From NCBI GenBank assembly GCA_037178625.1, contig CM074130.1, forward strand, positions 3,844,001-3,908,000: a stretch of DNA of 64,000 nucleotides, read 5' to 3'. This DNA is from Skeletonema tropicum (taxonomy: Eukaryota > Bacillariophyta > Thalassiosirophyceae > Thalassiosirales > Thalassiosiraceae). The notes beneath the pieces are model-generated. The model did no database searches. It was not told the DNA's origin and saw only the letters and a program-made list of their open reading frames with translations. Positions 31,953 through 43,622 of the stretch are shown here, one piece after another (within the stretch, counting starts at the first letter, position 1; each line of letters begins with the position of its first letter). The translations under genes were made by a program, and so were the position numbers.

Positions 31953-33509
31953 TCACTCTTCCGCGTTTCTCAATAAATTTGCATGGGATATGACATCCAA
32001 CTCATGCTCCACTAATTTAACAAATGCATGTTGGTTTTCTGTAGTATTTGCAAGTCCTTTTGGCAACCAATGCGTTCGGATGTGACCCATATTGTTGAAC
32101 AAGTCCCAATCAAGCCTTGCAGGTACTTTGTTTTTGTTTGTTTTCCCTTCAATTGTGTAATAAACAAAGAGACTTGCCCCCCTGGGGAGGAACATAGCTG
32201 TTACGGCACCTCCACCGCTCATAGTAACGAAGATAGATGCACCATTTGCCAGTTCGAGTTGATCTTCAAGTGACATGGTGGATAAATTTACCTCAACAAT
32301 GTCGAGTGCATACTTGTCTCCCAGTTTGTCCTCGATCAACCTTGATTGCTTTGTAAATGTCATATTTCTATCAACATCTTCACTTGACCCTTCTGAGAAG
32401 ATGATCCGATAAGGTGGCTTATGAATCTGAGAAGTGGACTCCACTCCAATATTTTTCATCATCCAATTCCGGAATGAATATAAACTAGCCGACCTCCCAT
32501 GGTTATGTGTTGACTTGTAATCATCCGGTTTCCACCCATGTTTTTTTAACCCATGATCAGTCAGCATTCCAAGCCCTGCAGCCCCATTAGGAGAACATAC
32601 ATATTTGGACTTCTTCTCTCCTCCTCCATAAATTTCAAGGACGGTGTCATTCTGCGTGCATGTTTCTTGCAGCATTGTTCCAATAAGCGGATAGAACTTA
32701 TTGAGTACAGCTTTGCATTCACTATACTTGAACTGACATGATGCCCACAGTGCAGGTTCAAAATGCTGCCGTACTAGCACCAAATCCATTTCCAGTAGGC
32801 CAAACCCTGTGAGTAAAGTATAGATTGGGAGGAAGTCATCCCAGACCAGATGTCCTGGATTCTGTCCCGCTAGACTGTGGTAAGGTATAAGAACTGAATC
32901 TGCTCCTAGTGAGTAATACCCCATGGATTGGATTTTCTCCACAGGCAACAAATTTGGGTATCATTTAACTGTATCCAGGTCTTTGTTCCATTTAGGATTT
33001 ATTCCACCAATGGATACAGAAGTCTCCATTGATGATGCAACAGAGAAACCAGTAAGCAAATCATGTTGCAATGCTTTTTCGAGTTCAACTTGTTCTGGTG
33101 ATGTAAAGATTGCGTATGTCATTTCCTCTGTATCAAAGCAAAGATTTTGAAAGTGACATGATCGACCTTGCCATGCCTTGTCTGAAAAATTATCACCGAT
33201 GCAATGTGCATTGGAATGCCAGCCATCTTCCACGCTCTTGTAGTAGATGGGAAAGGTGTTGAATGTTCCATCTGCTACCTCTGGACCATCCTTTAACTTC
33301 CTCATTGATTTTTGCTTTTTGTGATTTGTTCGATCACCAAGAGCGGATCGAATGCGTAGATTTTCAACTCCTTGGACATGGCTATCTAAGTCACCCAATG
33401 CTTTATGATGAAGGTTAATTGTGATGATGAAGATCAAACAGTAGGCACCAGTTGCAAAGGATGCAATTATGCCGAGAAGCGTGCGCTGCTTGAACTTAGG
33501 AGAAGGCAT
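31953..33509 (-). pseudogene. GT61-like glycosyltransferase with one in-frame TGA
   Basis: One frame of 519 codons, interrupted only by TGA at codon 183 (32963-32961). Residues 11-33 form a type II membrane anchor. The second half carries features of the GT61 (DUF563) family: NPGHLVWDDFLPIY, a region with HGRSASLYSFRNWM, YRIIFSEGSS and NGASIFVTMSGGGAVTAMFL, the conserved nucleotide-sugar end of the domain. The two parts share one frame and the same composition, and the text around the stop (DTVK, stop, YPNLLPVEK) reads as continuous protein. The simplest explanation is a TGG-to-TGA nonsense change. Readthrough or a sequencing error are alternatives. A product restarting at 32800 or later would lack the anchor. 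Confidence 0.6.
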
Positions 33510-34250
33510 CGCCGTGTGATGAGGATTTTTTACCAGAGCAGAAGAATGTCGGCGATCTGTAGTGTTAGCCTATCCATCATGTTGCTTCTCTGCGAGTATT
33601 GGTGCTATGGTAAAGGTAAGCACAATTCTGAAATCCTCTCGATAAGCTGAGTTCAAATCCGGGGTGCATCGGAGCCTACTTTATTAGTTCCGAATCATGG
33701 TGAAATGTGAAATGAATTTGTGATATGAAGCCAAAGACCCAGGGAAAATGGAAGAGGGGACCTTTTTTGGGGTTAACCCTTAAGCAAGCTAGAAGTGGAG
33801 CGAGCTAAAAATTTTTTCATATAAAATAGGTCGAACTGTGAGGGAATCCCAGTTTCAGAAATTAGATGAGACAGATTGAGTGCCGGTCCAAAATACAGTC
33901 AATTCCTACGTACAATAGTTTTCTTCGAGAAAGTCATCACTAAAATAATAATGAGCTAAACCATGGTGAAATACCCTCTCCTACGGCCGCCAATAACACC
34001 ACAACTACTGGTCTCACAGGCCCAGATGAAACAAAAATCACATCCTGTTGGTCCTTAGGATCTCATTGATACCTCGTTCGTTGTCTAACTACCAGTAATG
34101 AATTCAAAAGTGCTATTTGAACCTAGCCGTACAGTATTATGCTTCGGTATCGACGCATTCGCCCCAACCCCAATCTTTCGCTTCCTAAACCCTAAGTAAA
34201 CTTGCGTTGCAACCATATCATTTCTTGTGGACGCAGTAAGCGTAAGTAGT
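33510..34250. other. Intergenic, no gene seen
   Basis: A 741-base gap between divergent genes, expected to hold both upstream regions. A perfect 10-base palindrome GGGTTAACCC lies near 33772. A T-loop-like GTTCAAATCC at about 33648 is not part of a tRNA fold. Nothing else is recognised. Confidence 0.45.
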
Positions 34251-34623
34251 ATGCCAGGCCCACCTCCACCACCTCGATTGCCACCTCCTCCAGCTCCCTA
34301 CGGCATCAAGCCTGCTGGTGCTAATGGGAGGAGCAATGGCAATAATACTCCCGTGGCGCATCAACAAGGTATTGCTGAATCGAAATAACATTTCTGGCAG
34401 CGGCGGTGTTCATCCGCCTCGTGCTCCACCTCCGCCAATGATGATGATGATGAATCGCAACAATGCTACTAATTTGAATGGCATGAATCGACAACAACAT
34501 CATCAATTTGCTCCACCGCCCCCAGCAGTACCACAACAGCAGCTGCTGCGACAGGGCCCTTCGCCTCCAGCAGCCTTTTCTCAGCAACAGCCACAGCAGC
34601 ATTTCAATAATAATGGCACGTAA
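34251..34623 (+). other. Probable N-terminal coding segment of the Sec24-like gene in other frames
   Basis: From 34251 one frame reads MPGPPPPPRLPPPPAPYG, then runs to a stop near 34385. A second frame from about 34385 to 34623 reads Pro/Gln-rich text (VHPPRAPPPP, HHQFAPPPPAVPQQQ) typical of Sec24 N-termini. The main frame takes over after about 34620. Each step is a +1 change. The second could be a 28- or 37-base intron beginning GTAATACTAAT; the first has no GT-AG pair of the right length. The true start is unresolved. Confidence 0.45.
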
Positions 34624-37600
34624 TACTAATTATTCGGTTCCAACAAGTCAGTTCAGTCATCTCGGTATTTCGAATGCAGCACCACAATCGTCAGCAATCC
34701 CATCCACTTACACTACTACCAACAGTGCGGTTCCGCAACAGCAATATAATCGTGTAGGCGCTGCTATGCCACCACCGCCACCTCCTCCTCCTCCAGCAAT
34801 GTCAAATAATTACAATCCGCATGCTCGACAGCAGCAGCCTTTGCCGCCGCCGCCGCCAATTCAACAACAGCAGAACTTCCAACAGCAGCAAAATCAGTTT
34901 TCAAGTAATGCAATGCAGCCACCATCGCATCATCAACCTCAACAACTGCAGTCAGTGCAACCAATGCAATCTTCATCCATGCAGCCCCCACAACCATCCA
35001 GACCACAATACAACACCACCACCAACAACAATTATCCACCACAACCAACTACCAATTCCACCAACTACCACCACCATCACCAAAACAATCCCAGTCCCAA
35101 AATTGATCCATCTCAAATACCACGAATACCACTATTCACTCGTCCACATCACGCTCCTGCGACGATTTATCCAAGTTCCAATCACAATACCACTGCCAAT
35201 GGAATGGGAATGCATCCTGGTAGTGGAAGTGGTGCAAATGGTGGTGTAATCATTCATCCACCACCTCCCTTGGACTCACGCTACATCTTTGCCGGTGGTG
35301 GTGGTGGTGCCAATAATAATAAGAATAAGAATGCATCACCACGACTACTAGCATCGACACTACACACCTTCCCAACGGATCATAAGACATTACGTTCGTG
35401 TGGGGATTTACCATTGGGGTTGATTGTGACCCCGTTGGGTTCTTTGACTACATTGTGTTGTCACCGAAGTGGAAGTGTTGATGGTGGTGGTAATGATGCA
35501 TTGAATAATGGTGGGAGAAACACAACAACAACATCTTCGAGTCATTGGAACGGACGTGAACAGGGAGATATCTACAGTGATACTACGTTCAATACACTGA
35601 CCTGTGGTGATATTGATCATGTCATTGCTCCATTTGATGGAAATGGTCTTGTCAGCATGAGCGGTAATAGTGATGCGACGATCAATGGCAATACAAAAGT
35701 AGAAGAAAAGGAGAATGATCCAGAACGCATCCCTGTCATTCGTGGTACCAAACGTTCCATTCAAGTTACTGATGATAACACCAATGCGAATCCACACCAC
35801 CACCACCATCACCACCATACAAGAACAAAAACAACACAAACCATTACACCACCAAGATGTAATCGATGCAATGCCTACCTCAACCCCTACTGCACACCCT
35901 CCAACTCCAACTCATCCTCCTCCTCCTCAACATCCTCCACACTCACCAACACCTTCCAAGGACTAATCTACACACCCACCCAATCCTACAATTGCAACAT
36001 GTGCGGGACCAAATCCTCCATTGTCATTTCCAACGAAGAATACATTGCCAATCAAATATTTGATACGACAGCATTACAGTGTGGAACGGTGGAGTATGAG
36101 GTTGGTGGGGAGTATTGTGTGGGTGGGAGGGTGGTGGAGAATGTGTGTTTGTATGGGGTGGAGTATGTTCCAGAGGGGATTGTTAGTGGTGGTAGTAGTG
36201 GTGATCATCATCATCATCATCATGGTACCATGAAGAGTCATGGATGGAAAGAATCATTGGATGGGATACGAAGTGTTGCTAGGGAATTGTGTGTTATGGC
36301 ACCGCAGAGGGAAGAGGATGGTGTGATTGTGAAGGATGTCAAGATTGGTATATTTGCATTTTGTCAGGATATGTTGGTCTTTCCTTATATCAAGAGAAAA
36401 GGGCATGATGATGGAAGTAACGAAGAAGATGAAGAAGACGAAAGTGAAGAAGAGTTGGCTGTGGCAATCGTATCGGATGTTACTGAAGATCCATTCTGTC
36501 CATTACCTCTGAATTCGTGGTCATATAATGTCGGGGATGGATTGGAGTCGAAGGAATGGCACCGTTTTTGTCGTGTTTTGGATTCGTTTACAGAATTGAT
36601 GGAGCAATTATTGTCGGGTGACTCTCATTCGCACCAGCAACAGCAGAATAATGTATGGACAAGAAATTGTGGTGGAGCAGCATTGGCAGCATTGAGCGAT
36701 GCTCTCAAAGAGTCGGGTGGAAGAGGCACATTGATTACCACCCGTCGACCCAATTATGGCCTCGGTGCACTAAGAGATCGAGAAGCTGTCACGAGTTACG
36801 GGATTGGCTCATCTGCAGAGCAAAAGTTATTCACACCTCTTCAGCACCTTGTCGAGCGTGGTAACGATGCAGTTGGTTTGATCAAGGATAAGCCCGCCGG
36901 TTTATTTTATAAGAAATTGGGAGAGGAATGTGCCAAAAATCGTGTCTGTTTAGATATTGTGGTAACGTCATCGTCAGTCTCTGTTCCCTCCACTGATCCA
37001 AAGCAACTGAAAAAGAATCCCAACATGAGAGAATTCTTAGATGTAGCTACCCTGGGAGAGTTATGCCGAGTGACATGCGGTCACTTCAAGTGGCTTCGAG
37101 TTGGCAATGAGTGTGGGGTTGCTGTAAATGGTGACAGCAGCGACACTTTTACGGCAGAACAACTACGGGAAGAGTTGAAACGATCAGCGCTTGCTTATAC
37201 TGGAAACGACGTGGTGTTCAAGCTTCGGTGCTCTAATGGAGTACAGGTGAAATCATACTCTCCTACACTGCCCGTTGGAAACCTTGTTGGTGATGGCATT
37301 GTCAATTCTGCCGAGTTGGAATTATCCAGTATGCACCCCGGCACATCCATTGCTGTAGTGTTGGAACACAAGATTGGAGGAGTGGTCGATACTATGAATA
37401 GAAATAGCAGAAAAGGCATTGATATGCCAATGGTATTTTTTCAGTCGGCTGTTTTGTACACAACCAAGACTGGCCAACGACGCGTCCGTGTGTCAACCTT
37501 GGGATTGCCCACGACAAAGGTGCCAGCGGACATTTTCCGATCAGCCGATTTGGGTGCAATTTCTACCATCTTTACGCGTGGGGCAGTATGTGACATCGAG

Positions 37601-38482
37601 AGAGACGGGGGTTCCTTGCGTTTGGCTCGTGAAAACGTATTCAAAAAATGTGTTTCTATACTTGCCAATTATCGATCGCATACGACGGCTCGGACGTCAC
37701 CATCTGGGCAGCTCATCCTTCCTGAGTCTTTGCAACTTCTTCCTCTCTTCTGTCTGAGTCTTCGAAAAAGCCGAATGCTCCGCCATAGCCTACCGAAGGG
37801 TGTCACTTCTGCAAAGCCTTTCCCGACCGCTGACGAAAGAGCATATCACATTTTTTACGGTAGGATGGTTTCTCCTAATATGAGCTTACAATGCGTACAC
37901 CCACATTTGTTTCAAGTGTCGGGTATGAGGACGCGTGATGGGCATTGGATAACGCCACCAGTGTTACAAGAAAATAAGGTTGACGAGGCGAACGTTATCG
38001 CAGCATCTATGAGACCTGTCTGCCAACTGCCCAAGACTATGAATCCAAGTATTGCTTGCCTCGACGAAAGTGGAATGTACCTACTCGATGATCGTTTCTC
38101 ATTTTATCTCTTTATTGGGAGAGACGTGCCTGATGAAAAATGGCAGAATTTGCTTGCCGTAGGAGGTGTAGGTAACAGCAGGGTCAGAGGTAGCAGCGTT
38201 CCCATTGGAGGGTTATCGCTTGCGGACACGGACTCCGCTCATAAACTTCGAAGCGTCATCCATCAACTTCGCATGCTCAACTCACCCAATGAAACTCTCG
38301 GTTTGACAGCTCGAAATACCTACGCTCCATTGATTCTTGTATTTGTCGGACGAGGTAGTGTATTTGAAGAAGAGATGGATAGCTTACTTGTCGATGACCC
38401 CGACACACATGAGCGCAGCTATGTTGATTTCCTCGTCGATATTCATCGTTCAGTTAGAGAAATGTCAGATCAAACTGCTTAA
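34508..38482 (+). CDS. SEC24: Sec24-like COPII coat protein
   Basis: The open frame codes 1324 residues; the first 45 are probably not translated in this frame (see the separate N-terminal segment). A long Pro/Gln/Asn-rich disordered region covers residues 1-270, then DHKTLRSCGDLPLGLIVTPL. A zinc finger follows: CNRC at about 451-454 and CNMC at about 496-499, separated by a Ser/Thr-rich insert that makes the spacing longer than usual. The trunk reads KIGIFAFCQDMLVFPYIK, then ALSDALKESGGRGTLITT and PNYGLGALRDRE. A gelsolin-like domain appears near 1185-1208 (MYLLDDRFSFYLFIGRDV). Sec24 selects cargo in COPII vesicles leaving the ER. The usual vWA-like DVS motif is not evident, so this may be a divergent paralogue. 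Confidence 0.75.
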   Translation: MLHRPQQYHNSSCCDRALRLQQPFLSNSHSSISIIMARNTNYSVPTSQFSHLGISNAAPQSSAIPSTYTTTNSAVPQQQYNRVGAAMPPPPPPPPPAMSNNYNPHARQQQPLPPPPPIQQQQNFQQQQNQFSSNAMQPPSHHQPQQLQSVQPMQSSSMQPPQPSRPQYNTTTNNNYPPQPTTNSTNYHHHHQNNPSPKIDPSQIPRIPLFTRPHHAPATIYPSSNHNTTANGMGMHPGSGSGANGGVIIHPPPPLDSRYIFAGGGGGANNNKNKNASPRLLASTLHTFPTDHKTLRSCGDLPLGLIVTPLGSLTTLCCHRSGSVDGGGNDALNNGGRNTTTTSSSHWNGREQGDIYSDTTFNTLTCGDIDHVIAPFDGNGLVSMSGNSDATINGNTKVEEKENDPERIPVIRGTKRSIQVTDDNTNANPHHHHHHHHTRTKTTQTITPPRCNRCNAYLNPYCTPSNSNSSSSSSTSSTLTNTFQGLIYTPTQSYNCNMCGTKSSIVISNEEYIANQIFDTTALQCGTVEYEVGGEYCVGGRVVENVCLYGVEYVPEGIVSGGSSGDHHHHHHGTMKSHGWKESLDGIRSVARELCVMAPQREEDGVIVKDVKIGIFAFCQDMLVFPYIKRKGHDDGSNEEDEEDESEEELAVAIVSDVTEDPFCPLPLNSWSYNVGDGLESKEWHRFCRVLDSFTELMEQLLSGDSHSHQQQQNNVWTRNCGGAALAALSDALKESGGRGTLITTRRPNYGLGALRDREAVTSYGIGSSAEQKLFTPLQHLVERGNDAVGLIKDKPAGLFYKKLGEECAKNRVCLDIVVTSSSVSVPSTDPKQLKKNPNMREFLDVATLGELCRVTCGHFKWLRVGNECGVAVNGDSSDTFTAEQLREELKRSALAYTGNDVVFKLRCSNGVQVKSYSPTLPVGNLVGDGIVNSAELELSSMHPGTSIAVVLEHKIGGVVDTMNRNSRKGIDMPMVFFQSAVLYTTKTGQRRVRVSTLGLPTTKVPADIFRSADLGAISTIFTRGAVCDIERDGGSLRLARENVFKKCVSILANYRSHTTARTSPSGQLILPESLQLLPLFCLSLRKSRMLRHSLPKGVTSAKPFPTADERAYHIFYGRMVSPNMSLQCVHPHLFQVSGMRTRDGHWITPPVLQENKVDEANVIAASMRPVCQLPKTMNPSIACLDESGMYLLDDRFSFYLFIGRDVPDEKWQNLLAVGGVGNSRVRGSSVPIGGLSLADTDSAHKLRSVIHQLRMLNSPNETLGLTARNTYAPLILVFVGRGSVFEEEMDSLLVDDPDTHERSYVDFLVDIHRSVREMSDQTA

Positions 38483-38557
38483 ATTTACCCCTACTACTTA
38501 AGAGAGAAATGTTAGCAATTTTATGTTCGTTGTGCTACTTTTGACATAGTCATTAGA

Positions 38558-40340
38558 TCAAAGCTCCCCATCTCCCAACACCTTTCCACTTCCAAATCCC
38601 AAATCTTGCTTGACCAAGGGAGTCACCAATCCAACTAACAATCCGTAAAGTATGACATACATATCCACCGTCACCACTTCCTTCAACGTTTTCAGAACTA
38701 AAATCGTCTTGGGGAATGACGACGTCGCATAATTCAGTGCCGTGTCCTTAAGCTTCCCCAATATATCCATGCTATCCGATTTCTTCCCCTGATTATTTTC
38801 ATTCTCTTCCTCTGAAAACGACGGCGTCTTTCCCACTAGCACCTTGCCTATCAGCCTTATAAGTAACGAAATGAATAAGAATACTGGAGGATTGGCCATC
38901 CACGAAGTTACCAATGATTTGGGCGAGTATAAGATACTCTTCAAGATTGAAGTAGGCACTGTCCACAGGTAACGCACCCACATGCGATGAAACCCAATGG
39001 CAAATTTGGCAGCGAAATTGATAGGAGCGGGCAATTGCGAGTTTTGGAGGAGAGCATCCAGATCAACTTGAAAGATTGGATCAATGACAGGAGCAGAGTA
39101 CGTTTCTTCGTCGTCATCAAATTCAGATGTTGCAACACCTTTGGGAAGACTAATGTCTGCAAACTCATCCTCGTTCATTTTGCTCATCAATTTGCTCATA
39201 AATTTCTCTTTTCCTGATCTCTCTTTCTCGTTGCTTGTCGGCAAAATTACGCACTCTCCATCGTCACCAATGTTACCACTAACACAGAACCCTTCCCTTG
39301 AAAAGGAGGTAGGCATCGCAGTTGGTGGAGCAGCATCCTTCATACCCATCATATGCCTCGCCTTTCCTCCCATACCATATTCCCAAGGTTTGGTAAATGA
39401 CGATTCCACGTGATAGATCAAATTCTCTCCACTACCACCATTCATTCCACCAGCAATATCAGTAGCATTCTTCATACGATGAGGCTCCAATCCAACATCC
39501 AAACCTGCCATAAACAATAACATCAAAGTAAACAACCGTGGCACCAACGACATTGGATGGGAACAACAATTTCCACCACTTTTTCTTCCCGCGCAATGTC
39601 TTTATGGCAACCTCACTCAAATCAACTTCACCAACCACACTACCACTACCCTCGCGTATCATGGAGGCTGTCATGCCCAGTGTTGCCATTGTGGCAGCAG
39701 CATCGATGGGATCGGAGGCAGCTTCCAATTCTGCGATGCGTTTTGCCTTTTCTTCTTTGATGATTCTACGTCTCATTCTAGCTACCCCCATATACTTCTT
39801 TTTGGGTTCTTCAGAGGATGATAATGATGATGGTGATTCTTCTTCGGTAGATTCTGCAGCCGGTGGTTCTTCTTCTTGTTGCAGGGTAATAGGTTCAGAT
39901 GATGATTCCTTGTCTCCCTTTTCCTCTGCAGCATCCTTGGTCACGACTGCACCATCATGTGCTTTTCCTTCATTATCATTGCTAGGTTGATCGGCCTCTT
40001 TTTTCTTGTTTTGATAGCGTCTTCTCCTCATGGCAGCCATACGACGTGCTCCCTTACTTGCGCCACCACCACCACCACCACCACCACTGCTGCTGCTAGG
40101 AATGTTATCATTCTCAACAACAACCACAGAAGATTCTACTGGATTGTCATCAGCCACAACCTCCTCAACTACAGAATTCACACGAACCGTAGCAGGTTCC
40201 TCATCGTCATCATCATTCGTACCACCTCCTCCCTTGGGAGCCAATCCGCTAACCACATCCATACGTTCTGCCGATTTGGCAAGGATGCGTTGACGTCGCG
40301 CTTCGGCTTTTTGTCTCGCTTTTTCGGCTGATACTACCAT
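38558..40340 (-). CDS. Get2/CAML-like receptor subunit for tail-anchored protein insertion, one frame break
   Basis: Residues 1-32 (SAEKARQKAEARRQRILAKS then AERMDVVSG) match the cytosolic Get2/CAML N-terminus that recruits Get3, in the pattern RR..hL..S..R...h.G. A long acidic, low-complexity linker follows, then WWKLLFPS. The frame started at 40340 ends at 39459. The protein plainly continues in another frame from about 39560 (MSLVPRLFTLMLLFMAGLDV) to 38558, giving a first membrane helix. Two more helices follow (NPPVFLFISLLIRLIGKVLV and VDMYVILYGLLVGLVTP). The shift equals one extra base near 39553, or a tiny intron ending GGCAG at about 39510. Three C-terminal helices with a basic N-terminus are the family architecture. 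It is convergent with Sec24 (75 bases between stops). Confidence 0.65.
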
Positions 40341-42200
40341 CTTGATAGTTTAATATTCTGCTTTATGAATGATGTATTCGATATGCAGTGGTAGTTGAGC
40401 GTCGTGGTGCCAATGCTTCCAAGTACAGTCGGCGCAAGGGATGTTATGAAGATGCTTTATTATTGACGCAAACTCAACCTCAACGCTTCGCGGAAAAAAA
40501 GATAGGGAGGGGGTAGGACAGACTGGCTACGTGGTACTCCTATCCCACATACATACAAACTTTTCTCGTAATTGGGTAAGTAGCCATTGTGTTCCCACAT
40601 TTTCTGCGGTACATTCAATTGTAGGTGGTTGTTACTCTTGTTACAATGATGTAGTTGTTGTTAGAAGATGATGAAGATAAAGTATCCATATTGTACCTAG
40701 TCGGTCATGCACCCACGACCTGTTTGCAGAGAGTGATGATACGTTGAGTTGAGAAAATTCATGGTGGGAAATTGACACAATGATGAATACGAAAGCCATG
40801 CAGATGCTATATACTTCATCCGAAAGTCGTGTGACCCTCCAGCAAGCTCGCAGAATTCTCCCAAGCCGTGACTATGACCTGCGGTATAAAAATGATAAAG
40901 AAGGCAATGCTGGCTCCACTTGTATTGGTGTGGCATTCAACACTAACGATGTATATATGTTGGCAACATCGACTAGGTAAAGTGCTTGGGCAATATGCCT
41001 CATAATCATCCTATACACCTACACACCACCCTCCTTCAGGAATCCATACCAAGGAATCTCTCGATTGACAGCGACCTTGCAGTACAGATACCTCGTGAAA
41101 AGGATAACACAACTAAACTACTTGGTATACTTATCAGAGGAGGATGGGACAATTTCGTTGAGGAAGTGAGGTTGACCGTTGGCAAAGTCAATAGGTGAGA
41201 ACATGCCAGCTTACTTTGGTGAACCTATATGGCTTGTTAAAAAGTATCTGGATTGTGCATGCCCCGACATTGATGATTGAGAATATTCTGGCTGTTGGTC
41301 TGCTGACGACCATTGGCTCATTGGAAGCAATCATCTGCGGGAACAACCTAAGCCTGAGTACTTCGACAAGTCAAGGTCAAGTCATCCTGAGTCATTCTTC
41401 TCTTCAAGCCAAGATCGATGAGATATGTCTGATCAATCCAGAAGCTGCAAATGGTCAAGATAGTGACAATGTTTGGCACAATGTCACTAAAAGGAAAAGG
41501 TGGTGCAACTTCACTTACTTCATGGGGTGGATACTGGATAATCTCCTTTTCTCAAGCTGAATAGAAAAGTAAATACTATTTAACACGTTGTTAAATCAGT
41601 TCGTTAGATCATCTCAAAGATACTTCAGTTTACATAATATTGCCATCACAGCATACTTTCGTTTTGACCACTTCATTACCTTGTGAGTCCATCATATCAG
41701 TTGAGTTGGCCACGAACACCTGGGTAGGTGTTTGAATAAAGATAAGGAATCACCATACAATAACAACTGCGTGTCCCCGATCAGTGCCAGCTGCAGGTAA
41801 AATATAATAAGAGCCATTTTAAAGATATTCAATAGTGATACTCATACAGAGGTAAGGTCTTGTCTATAATAATGTTAAGATGACAGAAGAAACGATTAAT
41901 TCTCCTGATCATTCGTTTCAGTGAACCACCCGTAATAACACACGTTTGTAAGCATATATCTTGCGCGGCCACATCCCCAAACACTCAATCACAACTGAAA
42001 TTAATCTTCTGAACAAACTTGATACACAATATAAGATATTGTCATTGTATCCAGCTTTCATCTTCCCCCCGCCCAATGCTGTCATTGGTATATAATATTT
42101 CCCCTATTGCCTAATCGACCCTGCCCCCACAATCGTACACACAAAAATTCTCTCCCCTAAAATCTAACCAACAACCTTCTCAAACCCAACCTACAATTAT
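40341..42200. other. Gene-poor stretch with possible coding relics
   Basis: About 1.9 kb without a convincing gene. Plus-strand relics in different frames include SRVTLQQARRILPSRDYDLR (about 40828-40890), LLGILIRGGWDNFVEEVRLT (about 41118-41180) and MPAYFGEPIWLVKKYLDCAC (about 41203-41262). They look like pieces of one decayed protein that I do not recognise. The part from 41600 on is AT-rich and shows nothing clear. Confidence 0.3.
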
Positions 42201-42438
42201 TTACTGAGCCACAGCCTCAGTCTTTCTCCTCCAGTTATCAGCATCCGGGTCAAAGACGAACATACTACTATTCGTAAACGCCTTGTCAAACACATAAGCA
42301 AACGCCAAAAAGATCACCAAGGTCAGTCCATTGAAGCCAGGCGGTTGATCCAGTTCCGGGGTGGAAGGATGCAAAGGCAACGAGGGAGAGGAAGAGGATT
42401 AGGGTGAGGGTTACTTTGTGGCGGATCTCGGCGGACAT
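42201..42438 (-). CDS. Small two-helix membrane protein, one-base frame break
   Basis: The minus strand from ATG at 42438 reads MSAEIRHKVTLTLILFLSLV then AFASFHP. After dropping one base it reads ELDQPPGFNGLTLVIFLAFA, YVFDKAFTNSSMFVF and DPDADNWRRKTEAVAQ to a TAA at 42201. Total length is 238 bases, 79 codons plus one base. The extra base is most easily placed in the CCCC run at 42358-42361. The protein would have 78 residues, two hydrophobic helices and a short charged tail. I do not recognise the family; size and topology are like subunits of organellar membrane complexes. Confidence rests on composition and a complete start and stop. Confidence 0.45.
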
Positions 42439-43622
42439 TTTTATTTATGTTTGTTTATTATTTTGGCTGATGAAAATAAGTTGACTGAATTTCGTCGTTC
42501 TCTGAGGTGATGATAATGACGGTGCTGAGTCTATTTGATCTGTAGAGATAAAGAGATGTTGCGGCGGTATCCAAAGCGTTGCGATGGTCGTAGTTGCTGC
42601 CAATGCTTGATGTTATTGTTGAGAGCCGTTGCGTTGCGAGGCGGAGCGAGATCATTTTTCACTTTCGCAGATTAGGCAGATAAGACAGTCTGGTAAATGG
42701 CAATCTCCCGACACTTCCCTGTCACAAAACAATGAACTAGGAGTAAAAATGAAGGAGAATAATAATATCCATAAGGAGTATGTATAGTGGCGTGTACGTG
42801 CCCATGCGATCTGAGTGCCGGTTCCAGATTCTGCGATTTCTACAGGTTTCTTAGAAAAAAACACTCTTAAAAGATAATTTTGTCGCTTCTCTCTAAGAGA
42901 GCTTCTCTAGAGAGAGAGGGCTAGATAAGTATGTACGGGATTTGTAGTAACGCTTTTGTTACCCTTTCTTTTGGCGACGCCCACGTGTGCCCAACAACTG
43001 TGGAAAATCGGGTATAAATCAGCTCAAACTACCCGTCAATTGACAAAATATACCCTCAAAAGGCCTAAATGTTCCAGCCTCTACCACACCTGACTATAAA
43101 TGTGGCGGGCACGCCCTTATGCCCGCTATCCCGGCAAGCCTAATCGAAAGCAGAAACCACTTGCATTTGCTGTCCTTCTTGTTGTGACTATTTTTGTCGC
43201 ATCACTTATTCACAGAAACCTTCGCCTTTGCTCTCACTATGTACTACAATATAAGTATAAGAATGTCATAATAGAAGTGCAAAGAACAGAAGTAATAGAG
43301 GGAAAGAGAGATTGATATGTACGCGGCAGCTCAACCGAGTACCCTTGAAGTACTAAAGTTCTCAAGTAGCGGTTTCAAGCCCTACTTACGGGTAATTACT
43401 CTCTTCGCTTTGATTGAGCGAGAGTCCCAGCTAGAAAATGAAGCGGAAGGAAACTTGCACAACGCCCCAGCCTCTCACCATGAAGCTAAACTCAACAAAG
43501 CTCTCTCTCTAGCTCAATCTTACTCAGGTTGGATAATTTATTCATGCTAAAGTGGCCGTTATTCTATTCATCTTTATCTTGGGCGGTCATTGTAACCGAG
43601 GTCTTTCGCAGTACAAAATTTC
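42439..43622. other. Intergenic, with short inverted repeats
   Basis: No supported gene. A low-complexity self-complementary block of CTCTCT and AGAGAG lies at about 42887-42928. An inverted pair GCGGGC / GCCCGC flanks ACGCCCTTAT at about 43103-43124. Two short plus-strand frames (43100 and 43317) show no protein-like features. This region includes the upstream DNA of the small membrane protein. Confidence 0.4.

Noticed and set aside
32961..32963. Selenocysteine at the TGA of the glycosyltransferase
   Set aside because: The GT61 family has no known selenocysteine, no redox motif is present, and I cannot identify a SECIS element by eye.
33640..33680. tRNA-like T-loop GTTCAAATCC
   Set aside because: The flanking bases do not form the T-stem or acceptor stem, and no D- or anticodon arm is present upstream.
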